Origin: Arabidopsis thaliana
Lineage: Eukaryota > Streptophyta > Magnoliopsida > Brassicales > Brassicaceae
Assembly (NCBI RefSeq): GCF_000001735.4
Contig: NC_003074.8
Coordinates: 16,747,261-16,811,260 of the forward strand
DNA: 64,000 bases
Direction of reading: 5' to 3'
Part shown: positions 1 through 14,006 of the stretch, piece after piece
How the letters are laid out: each line of letters opens with the position of its first letter
How positions within the stretch are numbered: the first letter of the stretch is position 1
The notes under the pieces: generated by a model
Told to the model about the DNA's origin: nothing
Databases searched by the model: none
Seen by the model: the letters and a program-made list of their open reading frames with translations, nothing else
Made by a program: the position numbers and the translations under genes

Positions 1-733
1 GGATTAGCATATTCCAAAGCTGGAGAACTATTGGTCTCTTACAACGACGAGCTTATTTATCTGTTTGAGAAGAACATGGGTTATGGTTCGTCGCCTGTTT
101 CTGTCTCTCCTGAGAAACTGCAAGAAATGGAAGAACCACAGGTGTATATAGGTCACCGCAATGCACAAACAGTGAAAGGAGTGAACTTCTTTGGTCCAAA
201 TGATGAATATGTCACGAGTGGTTCAGACTGCGGTCACATTTTTATATGGAAGAAGAAAGGAGGTAAGCTTGTCCGAGCTATGGTGGGTGATAGACGAGTG
301 GTGAATCAGTTAGAGTCTCACCCACACATACCGTTACTTGCATCCTGCGGGATTGAAAAGAGCGTTAAGCTCTGGACGCCAATGTCAAATGATGTTCTTT
401 CCCTGCCTGAAAAGATCGATAAGGTAAATCAAGTCTTCTCTCAACCAATGTTTAATGTTGAGACAGTGTCACAAACACTGAAACTGTATTTTGTGGGAAA
501 TGCAGGTGATGGAATTGAACAGGGTGGGGAGAGAAGACCAATCGAGGGTAACACTGACTCCTGATGTAATTATGCATGTTCTTAGGCTACAGAGACGTCA
601 GACGTCGGCTTTTACAGAGAGGAGATACGTTTCAACTGACATTGGCAGTGATGAAGGAAATGATGCTCGCTTCATTGCAAGCTTAGTAGCCAACGACGAT
701 GAGTCTTCAGACAGAGAATGTACTGTAAGCTGA
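1..733 (+). CDS. WD40-repeat protein, DCAF8-like, 3' end
   Basis: This is the C-terminal part of a gene whose start lies left of the window. Exons are 1-423 and 506-733, with an 82-base GT/AG intron; the stop is TGA at 731-733. Two WD40 blades are visible: one around VTSGSDCGHIFIWKK and one around HPLLASCGIEKSVKLW-like sequence (HIPLLASCGIEKSVKLW). After the intron comes VMELNRVGREDQSR, then a tail typical of the DCAF8/WDTC1 group. Proteins of this group are substrate receptors for CUL4-DDB1 ubiquitin ligases, so that role is inferred from family only. From gene order it should correspond to At3g45620. It converges on the NOT4-like gene downstream. I am sure of the family and less sure of the function. 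Confidence 0.85.
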
Positions 734-1490
734 GTCCTCTCAACTAGTGTAATAGATTACAGGTCTTGTTCCAAATACAGATACTTGTGGATTTTGCTTG
801 TGTGTTGTAATTTATAATAAGGAAAAGAAAATAAGAACGAGAAATTAGTAATCTAATCTTCTTTCGACATGACGACCAAAGCAAATCTTGGTTACGCAGG
901 AAAACAGAAGGTTAAAAAACAAAACGTCCAAACAAGTTCATGGACCCATGCTGTGAATTTCTTTCATTCAATTTGGATAGAGTAATGAAATGAGGAGTTT
1001 GCACAAGGAAAGAGACTCTTTCCTTTGTACAAAAGCATAGACTGATACAGTTCTTGTAAGCTCTATACAAATGGTAAATGCACCATAGCGCCAATTTTTT
1101 CCACTAGTTCAGCCTTATATAGTATGCAAATGTAGACCAAAATCACCTTCTGAATCAAGAGTAGGCACTGAAGCATCAAACTTTTGCTGATACAAAGCCA
1201 ACAGAGTAAGGTATCCTCCTGCGAATGAGAGAAACAACTTCGTTAAGTACATTATATTATCAGTAAATCATTGTCTATAAGAGGTAGCGAGAACAAGATG
1301 TCTATACCAATTGAGTTTAAACTGCTTTGGAGGAGCCGATATTTGCGGTTGTTGACTCTAAGGTCTGGTTTGATATGGGCAAATAGGCAGAGCAGTTTCG
1401 ACTATGAATCTCCCAACACCGGAATCAGCCAAAAAATCCTTCTTTTGAGACAGTCTTAAGTGAAAATCCAACCAAGAAGAATTCCGAGAA
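734..1490. other. Convergent 3' UTR spacer
   Basis: This stretch separates two convergent genes, the WD40 gene (+) and the NOT4-like gene (-). It presumably holds both 3' UTRs. The short open frames here have no recognisable protein sequence, and I see no repeat or RNA gene. Confidence 0.6.
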
Positions 1491-4400
1491 TCAAATCCCG
1501 TATGTTCTGTTATACGGATCTCCAGGACCGGGCCTCCGGAATTTAGGCTCTTCAAAACCGCTGTAAACGTTGTCATTAAAACCCATCCGTTCATTCCTTA
1601 GAAGCTGGGTAATCCCAAGATTGTTACCACTTTGTGGTTCATTCCACTTATTATCCCAGTGTCCATTTGACAACAATGGATTTGCTGAAGCTTGTCTAGG
1701 CAGCTGTGTGAAAGGAGACAAGCCAGTTCCTTGTGTTTGATCCGTTGGCCTCGAGCTAATCCCATATGGGTCAGAGAACGAAGAAGAGAAGTTGTTTACG
1801 TTCCTGGGATCGTGAAATCCATTGACTTGTTGTGCAGCCAGAGACCTCTGCGCCAACAATTGGAGTCTTGCATCATTATCAAATGAATTCAGTTGAGAAG
1901 AGAACCCTGATCTCAAATCAAAGTCTGCTGTTTCCATCCCATTATGAAGTCTTCCCCTTCCAACAGCTAAAATTGCAGGATCAATAAACTCAATATCTCC
2001 TGCAGCATTCAAATTTCCACTTGGAGGTGGTACATGATATGCGTTCCTCAACAAATTGGCTGAGTCAAGTAAACGAGTTCCTGCAAATTGCAAAGTATGT
2101 GTTACAGGAGTTTCAGCTTATGGAAAGTTGAAACTATCCTTTTTTTGGGAATGTAACATATAATACCTGATGCAATATCAGAAGACAGGTCGCCTCTTTG
2201 ATGTGAAGAGAAACCGGGAGGAGGTAACCTGTTGGGAGCAGAAAATCCGGGAGGAGCAGAAACTTGAGTCCTCGCCACTACAAGAGGACAATGGTGAAAA
2301 GTTAAGAAAAGCAGAGGAAACGACAGTTTGATGAAATACTAGTTGGTTAAACCAATTTTAATTGCGAAAAACAACTATAGGAAGCTATGATATATACTAA
2401 CCAGGACTCTTGTAAGAAGATAATCCAGGACTAGTAGCAAATTGTTCATATCCACCGGAATAGTTTGAGGCAAAACCATTTTGACTGCCAAGCTTATCCT
2501 GATACATATCACGGTTCGCTCCAAACTCTTGAAGAGGCTGATCTCTTGACAACTGCCCATATATGCTGTAACTTCTATTGTCATACGCTTGACTATTTGA
2601 TTCTTCATGCCGAGCAAAAGAGAACCTAGACTGGTCATTATGTTGCTTTAGGAGGTTAGAAGATTCCAGAGTACTGGCCCTATGATCACTCTGACCAAGT
2701 AATTTTGCAAAATTGTGTTGCGAAGTCAACGATTCATCCCAGGGATCAAAGTCTAAAATGTTTGAAATGATATCATCCTCTGTATTCTGAATGTTGCTTC
2801 TGCCTTCATTAGCAAATAATGAATGCTCCATATTGGACATAGCTTTCTCAGAAAATCCATTTGGAAGATGCAATCTATCACTACCTATTTCAAAGGAGGA
2901 TCCAGTTTTTGAATCCATCCCACAAGAAGTTTCCCGGTTCTGGAACGAACGAGAAGCTAGATGATTTGAATCCAGAATTGAGATTGATGAACTAAACTTA
3001 GAAGTCGAGTGGCTAACAGCCTCTGCAATACCACGTCTGTTGTTATTGAATGATGAGAAATCATTGACTTCCAACGGTTCCTTAACATCTATCTGGGATT
3101 GCAAACCTGATCTCCAATCCCACTCAGGCCTTGAACCATGAATTCCATTCAGTGATATGTCAGCTTCTGCATAAGTGTTTGTAGGAGACTGTTTTCTACA
3201 TTGCTCGAGATTTTGTACATCGTTATCAGATTGTGTAATAGAACCAAGATCACAATGAGTACCGATAACCACTGGAACACCAGGGGTTTCATCCCTAGAA
3301 TTTGTAGTTATCCCCATCCATGCAACATCAGCAGACAATTTACCAACATCGAAGACATCTTCAGCAATTTCACTTGTGTGTTCAAGAGAATTCTCAACAG
3401 CAGAAGGCTTGTCAATGACTCTGCTATTGTAGGAAGACTCTACTAAACAGGATATCTGATTGCTACTAGGGTCTCTATTAGGTGATGTAGTTCTCTTGGA
3501 CTCGGGATCCAACACAATCTTCTGCTGCAAAGGCTTCAACACACCAGGTTTGCTTTTTTCAGCCAATGATTGAATTTCTTCCTTGAGAGGTGCTTTCTGA
3601 AGACTGTTACTAGAGGATACAGGCCCATTAGCTGCCTTTGTAACAACTGTAGACGTAGCCAAAGTTCCATTCTCTGATGTTGATCTTTGATTATCCAAAG
3701 ATCCATTTGACAAAGCTGAAGTTGCTAAAGAGTGTTGATTTGTTAAACGTGCCCCCCTGTAATAGCATTTTCAATTTTTTTTAAATGACCCCATAAAATA
3801 GTTCACATAGACAGCGGCTTGCAGAAAAAAAACTTACCATGATGCTGCAGCAGGAAGAGCAGTTGATTTACCCGAGCTCCCACTAGGTGGGGAACTCTTA
3901 GGAGCACTAACTGAAGTCTGCACCAATTAAATGAAGAAAGAACTAAACATTAATCCAATACAGCATTTTCGTAAAACAGAAAGTCAAGGAAAATAATAAA
4001 TTCTAAAAAAACACATGTTCACAATTTGGAGCTATAGCAGAGCTAAGTTTCTATGGAATGCTGCACATCGACACAAGTTTATAGTGAGCACATCCATGCA
4101 TTTACCCATATATGACTAACTAAGGTGGTAAAGCCACATGAGATAAGAATGTAAATGTGAAGTTTCGTTGATACGGATGACACAAGCCAAAAAGCACCTT
4201 ATATCACGGTAAATTAGAAAAGCTTATAGAGCTTACACTAGAAGGAACTTTTGCAATTGGATTTCCAGTAGAACTGTCACTGGTATAAGCATCCAATGGT
4301 GGAGGTAGCATGCTCCCTGAACGGTATTGCATAGTATTTGTTGCTCCAGTGATTTGCTGAACTCTGCTTATTCAAAGTTACTAAAAGAATTAACTAACCG

Positions 4401-5930
4401 TCTAAATACCTGACTTCCATTACACTACATCTTCTCCACATATTTATTCCCACTAATAATAATCACGAGTACAAGAGGAAAACTTAAAACAATATGATAA
4501 TGAAGATTACCTTGTATGGGCTGATATGATCTCATCTTTTGTAAAACTATCCTCTTGAGAGCCAACCTCATGCAAATAGAGGCAATCCTGATTGTTGCAT
4601 GCCTGGGAATAGAACAAACAATCCATATTCCAATAATATCAGTAGCAAATTTCAACTGAAAAGAGGAAAGCTGAAAGAAAATTTCTGGGGGCCAGAGAGC
4701 AGAACAAGAGTGCATATAGGGCATACCACGTTTCTCAACCATGCATGGCAATACTTGGTTGTCCCAAAACATGCCCTGCAGATATAAAAGAAAAAAAAAT
4801 TGAAGTCAATGAACAGACTGAGTAATCAGTTTTAAACAACAGGGTACTCGAGATGACTTACTTCAGTGCTTTACCATCCAAGATAAACCCATGAACAGAC
4901 TGAATACATCGAATGGCCTCTTCCTCTTTGCCATATGTGATGTATCTGGAGTAATATTTGGTTATAATCAGAACAAAATAATAATACAAAACAAATAACA
5001 TATAAGAAATCCATTCATGCTAAACGATAAATTTGGTTGATTGACACTAGAAAACAAAACTCACACACTGCATGTGTTGTTAGGAAACTGTTGGATGAGA
5101 CCTGTTGCTGTTCGGGACATCGAAACCTTTAGAACCTTTCCATACTGACCAAAATATTCTTTACGCTGGAGAAGCTGAAAAGAAAAAAGAAAAATTCCCG
5201 TAAGGCCGTAACTAAGCAGATCGTATGATATAATTACAGGTTTTTCGAGGAAAAAATGACGTACATCTTCATCTGCTAGATTAAGGGGCAATCCAACAAT
5301 GTAAACAAGATTTCTTTGAACCACTCGGACACTTGTTAGTGGCTTTCTCCCATCAGAAGATTTCGGTTTCGACTTTTGTATTTTTTTGCGATCCATGTTG
5401 CCTTCAGAGGCCAGTCTGAGAACAGAAAATAGATAAGAAACATCAGCAAACTAAAACTGACACTGAACAAAAGTTCACATCTCAGGTGTCATATCATATC
5501 TCAACCTCTCCTGATCAACAGTCATCCCAACAATCTTTTCTTTGTCATATGGAGTGCGGCAAGCTGGACAGCGCCCTTCTGATTGATCTTTCTCTGCCAT
5601 GTCCATTATATGGTGCCAGCACCAAACACAAATCTGTAAGATTGTAGGTAAATACATATCAGATCAGAAAATTATCAGCAGAACAAATGTCAATGATCTC
5701 TGAGGCCACCACAATAAGTATAAATTGGTATGCTCTAAGTATATACCACAAGCCTTCAAAGTAAACCATAGCACAACTGAACCTAATTTTTAATCCTGAT
5801 CACAAAAAACAATGAAAATCAGAGAGAGTGTCTGGACCTGATAGCCACATTTGCAAGGCTTCAATTGCTGGTCAGTCAAATCCATCTCCTCAGCACACAA
5901 AGGGCAAGTCTTTTCACCGTAATCACTCAT
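1491..5930 (-). CDS. NOT4/CNOT4-like RING E3 ligase with RRM
   Basis: Twelve coding exons on the minus strand: 5838-5930, 5506-5633, 5265-5415, 5065-5174, 4862-4945, 4727-4775, 4511-4602, 4237-4363, 3838-3917, 2402-3756, 2167-2277 and 1491-2080. They sum to 2970 bases, giving 989 residues. An N-terminal C4C4 RING is visible (CPLC at residues 9-12, CKCGYQ, CVWCW, CPAC at 53-56). It is followed by an RRM at about 109-190 (RNLVYIVGLP; NNTCSVYITY) and a C3H-like finger (C-H-A-W...ACNNQDCLYLHE). The long low-complexity tail is rich in Ser, Asn and Gln. This is the layout of NOT4, the ubiquitin ligase of the CCR4-NOT deadenylase complex. A 5' UTR intron is likely at 5938-6483 (GTATG...CAG). From gene order it matches At3g45630. 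Domain calls are firm; assignment to CCR4-NOT is family inference. Confidence 0.92.
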
Positions 5931-5937
5931 TTTTTTC

Positions 5938-6600
5938 CTGAACAAGACAGAGATAAAAAGACTGGAATCATGTCTCATCATAAGACATACAAGCAAAAGC
6001 AAACCATACTGACAAAACTACCTAAACTTTAGTAATTCAGCAACATTCGTGTATAGTGGCACAGAATAAAAAGATCGACAGTTTTACTAATAACAGTTCA
6101 AATTGAACATCTTCCCGATCAAAGAAACTAATATTATACACTAATCCAATAAAATTGAGTTAGCAAATCTTAAACTAATCCAAAGTATCAAACTTTCAGA
6201 TCGAAATCGAGAATCTAACAAGCCAAAGTCCATAATGAATCCGTGCATGGGACGCGACGGTTCAATAAGAGACGCGTCAACGAAACAGTACAATCGAAAA
6301 AAAAACATATCGACGACAATCCAAAATCTCCATGAGATTTCTACATACAATCGGAATCAGTAAACACGTTGATCTCAATAACTACTCCGGAACTAAAATC
6401 GAAACACCAGAATTAGGGTTTTGAGATTCGGCGATTCAAATCCCAACATGAAAGAGTCAATTACGAGAGAAGTGAAAACATACGGCTGAGTAGAGAGATT
6501 CGATCGGAGATTGTGGAAGATGAAGAAGATTGAGAGAAGTGGGAGATTGCAAGAGACAACAAGTGAGAGAGATTGGATGGCTGAGATTTTGGCCGCTTCT
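5938..6600 (-). promoter_or_regulatory. Non-coding first exon and 5' UTR intron of the NOT4-like gene
   Basis: On the minus strand a pyrimidine-rich leader at about 6484-6600 ends in CAGCC followed by a GTATG donor. A TTGTTCAG acceptor lies eight bases upstream of the start codon. This gives a probable 546-base leader intron (5938-6483). The exact transcription start cannot be read from the sequence. Confidence 0.5.
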
Positions 6601-9386
6601 AGATCCACGATTGCCTAATAAGAAGAATTAACTATGCCCTTAGATTATTAGTTTATTACGGATCTGCCACTATCTCCGGTTCGATTATTTTTGGTTGGCG
6701 TCGGTTAAAGACTGATTTAATTTGGTGGTGGTTTTATTTCAACCCAATGATTATATTTTAATTTTTGTTCTTCTACATATCCGATATTTTCAGAAATCAT
6801 GTGGAAATAAATCTAAAAATTTAGAAATTTAGTTACAAGTTTTATAAAACTAATCGTCTAATACAATGAAATTTCATCAAAATAATTATTTTTCTATAAA
6901 TTATGATGATCTAAGTACCGGATTAAGAACAAATTACAAATAAGAATACTGTACACAACAAAACTCAAACATGTGACTTCAGAAAATATTTTACTCGTAA
7001 ATTAAAACATAAACATACACGAATACTATCCTTCATATATATCTTTGTATCTAAGAGTAACTCAATGTTCAAAATAAAATACAGCTAAAAAAAGTAATAA
7101 GCAAAAGAATATGGGATAAACTATTTTAAGCTGAAAAAGTAACAAAGTGATAGAACACACTCATGCATCATTAGTTTATGTAACAAAGAAGAACTCATTT
7201 TAAGTTGTTGCAATGGAGACTTGCTTCAAAACCTTTGAACAGTCCACAAGTTTCAAGCTTTTAAACGTTCTACAGATGAACAATGGAATAAACGACTAGG
7301 CCATTCTTTTCAAAAGAGTGTTCATAAGGGAAATATCATCCACATGCATTTGGAAGCTCTTTATAAGCTTTCGATTTTGCCCGTACCTAATGATTTTCGT
7401 TTGTCCATCTAGGAAGTACTCGATTTAAAGTTTAGAACTAATTTAAACAATCATTGTTTTGATAAGGTTAAGTATTTGAAATCACTTTTAGATGACTTTG
7501 GAATAGTTTTAGAAGGTTATAATCCAGTGAAGTTTAACGATGCATCGTTATTCCTTAACATAAATAGAACTCTAACTTAAATAAATTTCATAACAAAATC
7601 AATATTTTTAACGATAATGTTGGAACATAAATTATATAGCGCATACGATTATTTAGAGGAATTTGTAAACTAAATATTAATATCTTGTTCGAACTCGAAA
7701 ATAGCTTACTTTTTTTTCTTCATAAGTGTTGGCTTTGATATATAACAACAAAGTGTTACAATAGTGGAAAACTCCACTTACAGAATTCGATAGGCTAATG
7801 AGCATTACGATATTAAATTATCAAACACATATAGATAATCTCCTTTAATTTTCATCTACTCAGAATTGAACATTTTCATAATCTGCAAGTTCTGCTTTAT
7901 CTTGTCTGCTTTCATTGGAAATGAAATGGTATATGTTGGTCGGTAAAAGACGAATCAAATTTGTAAACTAACAATGAACTATTGAAAGAGTAAATCTTAC
8001 AGAAATCTCAAAAGAAAATAAGATACTAAAAAGGGAGAAACTGAATCTCTCACTTAATCCCCATTCGGGGAACCTTTACACTTAACACGCGATCTGATGG
8101 AGCCATGAGTGCAATCCAATCAATCCAAAACTTCTGCAAGGCCCTCTTACACAGATATCCTAACGAAAAGTAACCACAAAGATCCGCTTCTCAACTCCAA
8201 AACCAATTTGCGCAAATAGAGATTTTGCCTATTTTGCTATCTCTTTCTTCTTAAAACAAAGCCTTCTTAAAACAAAAGTCCAACAACAAAAGTCAAACCG
8301 AGCCCAATATAGTAACCCATCGAGGAAGGGATAAGAAAGCCATACAACACAGAGACATGTGTCGCCTCATGAGGAAATCACAGACACGTGACGAGAAGAA
8401 CGTGTTTGTCGAGAATGCCAACCACTGCCGGCATGTTTTCTGAGATCGAAGAACGCCTACCCACCGAAAGTTCGTTCACTCCGCAAAACCAGAAGCTTCA
8501 AGTAGAGCACTGAAGACCCTCTAAAGAAATTGCACATCTAGTCTTCCTCTTCCAAACGAAATTAAACTCAGATTTAACAAACGAACGAAACTTTCTTTCA
8601 TATGAAGGAAAGCGTCCACCATTCCAAAGTAGCATGAAGCATCACAATGACGTAAGCAACCAAAAAGATTTTCCGGTGAGACTTAACGTCGCCATGCCCA
8701 TCAAGTGAAACTACTACAAAATTTGAACGACAAGGCTTATGAAGCCGAAACTCTTAAACTTCCACTTTTTCTTCGTAATGAAGAAACTTAATAAGTTTAT
8801 TAGAAATAAAGACAAATAAAGGCAAAATACCAAAGAACGGCGACGATAAAACCGGATTTACCGGTAACTATAACTAGAACTCACCGTACGGTATTGAAAC
8901 AAAAAGTTGGACCATGTCCGAACACAACCTCACAAACATACGGGAAGGCATACGAAACAAAGAATTTTTTCTTTTTCTCAAAATTTTAGAGAAAGAAGAG
9001 AATAAAAAAATTCTGATCGAAAATAGCTTACTTAAAAATCATAATTGAATAGTATCTTTTGTTTTTAAACTAATTTAGTCTATATAATAATAATATTATT
9101 AACCATCGTAAACCACACATGATATTCAATACTTATAATAAATTAATCGCATAAAATACAATACTTAAAACGAGTGTTATATAATTTTACGTAACGTAAA
9201 ACAATACAAAATTTTAATTCCTGAACGAATAAAACGAGTATATTAATTAATTTATTGATCGTATTAAAACGAATATGATCCAATTAAGATTACAATTACT
9301 AAAATCCCCACACTATTATTGTCATTATTTAACTATGGCAGATAGATAGATACAGAACCGTAAAGGACGTTAGGAAGAGGAAGAAC
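6601..9386. other. Intergenic spacer between the NOT4-like gene and MPK3
   Basis: About 2.8 kb without a supported gene. A short stretch at about 7275-7410 has a Copia-like signature (separate entry). The block at about 8280-8960 is less AT-rich than its surroundings and looks like imported sequence, but I cannot classify it. The remainder is AT-rich. Confidence 0.5.
7275..7410 (+). pseudogene. Possible Copia gag-pre-integrase relic
   Basis: The plus-strand translation here includes TDEQWNKRLGHS, which resembles the W-[HN]-x-R-L-G-H signature of the gag-pre-integrase domain of Ty1/Copia elements. A shifted frame then reads LEALYKLSILPVPNDF. No other element domain is recognisable nearby. It is either a small decayed fragment or a chance match. 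Confidence 0.25.
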
Positions 9387-9401
9387 GTTGACGAAGTCAA
9401 C
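9387..9401 (+). promoter_or_regulatory. Inverted W-box pair upstream of MPK3
   Basis: GTTGACGAAGTCAAC is a perfect inverted pair of TTGAC cores with a short spacer, about 270 bases upstream of the MPK3 start. Another TTGAC lies at 9556-9560. W boxes bind WRKY factors, and MPK3 is known to be induced by pathogen signals, so a regulatory role is plausible but inferred. Confidence 0.5.
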
Positions 9402-9569
9402 AACGAACAGAAACCGTCGATTTGAGGCGGCTCTAATCTCAACCACACGATCTTCTCTGCCTTTCCCTCTTCTCTCTTCTTCTTCTTCTTCATCTTCTTC
9501 CTCGCAATTACCGCGAAAACTCATCTCTGCTCAATCCTCAATCTCAGTCTCTCTGTTGACTCCGACTGT

Positions 9570-9577
9570 TATATAAA
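9570..9577 (+). promoter_or_regulatory. TATA box of MPK3
   Basis: TATATAAA lies 88 bases upstream of the MPK3 start codon, at a distance fitting a short 5' UTR. It is preceded by a CTT-rich tract at about 9473-9505. Confidence 0.6.
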
Positions 9578-9657
9578 ACCATACAAATACCTTCAGATTC
9601 ACTACTTCAAACCTCAAAGCAACCACTGAATCTCGACTTTGATCAATTGAGAGAGAA

Positions 9658-11216
<1,559 letters not shown>

Positions 11217-11992
11217 AAGTGCAGCAGCCCCGTGAATGCCTGGTATTACCCAATAACCATCCGAATGGCTACTTAGTATCTTTGCCTGTTCTTTTATTCA
11301 TGTACTTCTTCCACATATGTAATCTTGTAACTTTTATTTGTTTGTTCATGTTATTTACTGCTAGTGATTAAGTGTAGCTCCAATGTAAAGTACTCCAGTT
11401 ATTAAAGAATATCTATAGACTTTTTTACTTCACATACTCTTGAGTCTTCCCTAGTAAACAAAGAGAAGAGAGAATATAATTTTGTAATGTACAGAGCCTC
11501 AATATTTGTGGGAGACATTATAGAGCTAGAGCCAGAGTCAATGCTGTCGCCGTGAGTTGTCTATTCTCATTCAATGACTTTCAATAGATTTTAGTGGGAT
11601 TGGCTTTAGGTAGCTTGCATTATTGAAGTAGAAATGGTCAATTCCTTAGCAATAATTAGGCACAAATGTGTCTTTCTTTAGTAATATTGTAATATCCTTT
11701 GTCTGACAATTTAGAGTTGACTTCTAAAACGTTGGGTTGGAAATAATGTTGTCTTCACACAGGCTGTTACGAAGCAGACAGTGATGGCTCAACTTGCATC
11801 AACGGAAACCTTTGAGTTTTTGTTTTACTTTCTTAATGTTTCTTTATTTGAAGCTGCTGCGCATGGAGAATAAAATATCGTGGACCCGAGAAAGTCATCA
11901 TTGCTGTATTATTACTTATACTGTATATATGTTTCAGAATTTCAGGCCATTGTTGACAAAAATAGTGAAAGATTTCTGCTTGATTTTGAGAC
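11217..11992. other. Spacer and promoter of the first NPF gene
   Basis: This holds the MPK3 3' UTR and the NPF2.7-like promoter. The part from about 11524 to 11800 is clearly similar to about 14510-14790 upstream of the next NPF gene, so the promoter was copied with the gene. No further gene is seen. Confidence 0.6.
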
Positions 11993-14006
11993 ATGGCTAG
12001 TTCAGTTACTGGCGATGCAGAAACAGCGATATCAGCAGATTCAAGCACCAAACGCCGTGGTGGAGGTTGGATTACCTTTCCGTTTATGATAGGTGAGAGA
12101 TTCTGTTTCTCTGTTTTTATATTTCTCATAACTTCATAACCATTAGAGCTTGGAAGAAGAAGTTGAATTTATCTTATCTTTCTATGGTGCAGCTACGTTG
12201 TTAGGCTTGACAATAGCTGCGTGGGGTTGGTTACTTAACTTGATCGTCTACCTGATCGAGGAATTCAACGTGAAGAGCATTGCAGCGGCTCAGATTGCTA
12301 ATATTGTTAGTGGTTGTATCTGTATGGTTCCAGCTGTTGCAGCCATTGCATCTGACTCTTTCTTTGGAACCATTCCTGTTATCTCAGTTTCAGCTTTCAT
12401 TTCTCTTATGGTAAAGTTAATAAAGAGTCCTTGACATTTGTTTTTATCAGTTTCTCTCTGAAACAGAAATTCACTAATTCTACTCTTGACCAGGGTGTAG
12501 CTCTACTGACTCTAACTGCTTCACTTGACACTTTAAGACCTAGACCCTGCGAAACAGCTTCAATACTATGCCAGTCTCCTTCGAAAACCCAGCTCGGAGT
12601 CCTTTACACGGCCATAACTCTAGCCTCTATAGGAACAGGTGGGACACGGTTCACATTAGCAACTGCTGGTGCGAACCAGTATGAAAAAACTAAAGACCAA
12701 GGAAGCTTTTTCAACTGGTTTTTCTTCACAACATATCTAGCCGGAGCTATAAGTGCAACCGCCATTGTCTACACCGAAGACAATATCAGCTGGACCCTTG
12801 GGTTTGGTCTGTCTGTAGCCGCTAATTTCTTCAGTTTTTTGGTTTTCGTCTCGGGGAAAAGATTCTACAAGCATGACAAGCCTTTGGGAAGTCCCTTCAC
12901 AAGTCTACTATGCGTCATTTTCGCAGCATTACGCAAAAGAAAAGCTGTGGTTTCCACCAACGAAAAAGACTACCACAATGAATCAATCACAATGCCCACA
13001 AAGAGTTTCAGGTAGAAAAACCGGCTCGAAAACCGCAGTTTCATTCTTGCACTGAGAGGCCGTTCTAATGAGTTTTCAAATACGCAGGTTCTTTAACCGT
13101 GCAGCATTGAAACAGGAAGACGAGGTAAAACCAGATGGCACAATTCGCAATCCATGGAGACTATGCAGCGTTCAACAAGTGGAAGATTTCAAAGCAGTCA
13201 TAAGAATCATCCCTCTCGCCTTAGCCACAATATTCTTGAGCACTCCAATCGCAATGCAACTAAGCTTAACAGTTCTTCAAGGTCTGGTGATGGACCGGAG
13301 GCTTGGTCCTAGCTTCAAAATCCCTGCAGGCTCTCTCCAAGTCATAACACTTCTCTCCACTTGCCTATTTATCATAGTCAACGATAGGGTTCTCTATCCA
13401 TTTTACCAAAAGTTAACGGGAAAGCACCTCACACCGCTCCAACGAGTTGGGATAGGCCATGCGTTCAACATTCTAAGCATGGCTGTGACTGCCATAGTTG
13501 AAGCAAAGCGATTAAAGATAGTACAGAAGGGTCATTTTCTCGGATCATCATCTGTTGCTGACATGTCAGTCTTATGGCTCTTCCCTCCTCTAGTCATAGT
13601 AGGAATCGGTAAGGATTTGATTCCGGATAATAATTCATTCTACGAGTTCAGATCAATCCGACCATGTTCTTGTTTTTTGGTTGCAGGAGAGGCCTTCCAT
13701 TTCCCAGGGAATGTAGCTCTGTGCTATCAAGAGTTTCCAGAGTCTATGAGAAGCACCGCAACATCGATAACCTCGGTGGTGATTGGGATATGTTTCTACA
13801 CAAGCACTGCTTTGATAGATCTGATTCAAAGGACCACGGCGTGGTTACCAGATGACATAAACCATGGAAGAGTTGACAATGTTTACTGGATTTTAGTCAT
13901 AGGAGGAGTCTTGAATCTTGGCTATTTTCTTGTGTGTTCTTGGCTATACAGATACAGAAACCTCAAGGATGATGATCATAAGCAAGCTGCAAATGTCTCT
14001 CACTGA
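11993..14006 (+). CDS. NPF2.7: NPF2.7 / NAXT1-like nitrate excretion transporter
   Basis: Five exons: 11993-12092, 12193-12410, 12494-13011, 13088-13608 and 13687-14006, giving 558 residues with about twelve membrane helices. The sequence matches Arabidopsis NAXT1, a plasma-membrane transporter known to export nitrate from root cortical cells. The family block RFFNRAAL and the C-terminal block WLPDDINHGRVDNVYW are present. Helix 1 (FPFMIATLLGLTIA) has no Glu or Arg, so the ExxER motif used by proton-coupled importers of the family is absent, in keeping with export. A fourth intron (13609-13686) is shared only with the next copy. It is the first gene of the tandem array, on the same strand as MPK3. 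Confidence 0.95.

Noticed and set aside
1358-1594. Separate small genes on either strand near the NOT4-like 3' end
   Set aside because: These frames overlap the last NOT4 exon and UTR in other frames and show no protein features.
9333-9576. Small proteins on both strands at the MPK3 leader
   Set aside because: Ser- or Glu-rich readings are produced by the CTT/GAA tract in the promoter and leader.
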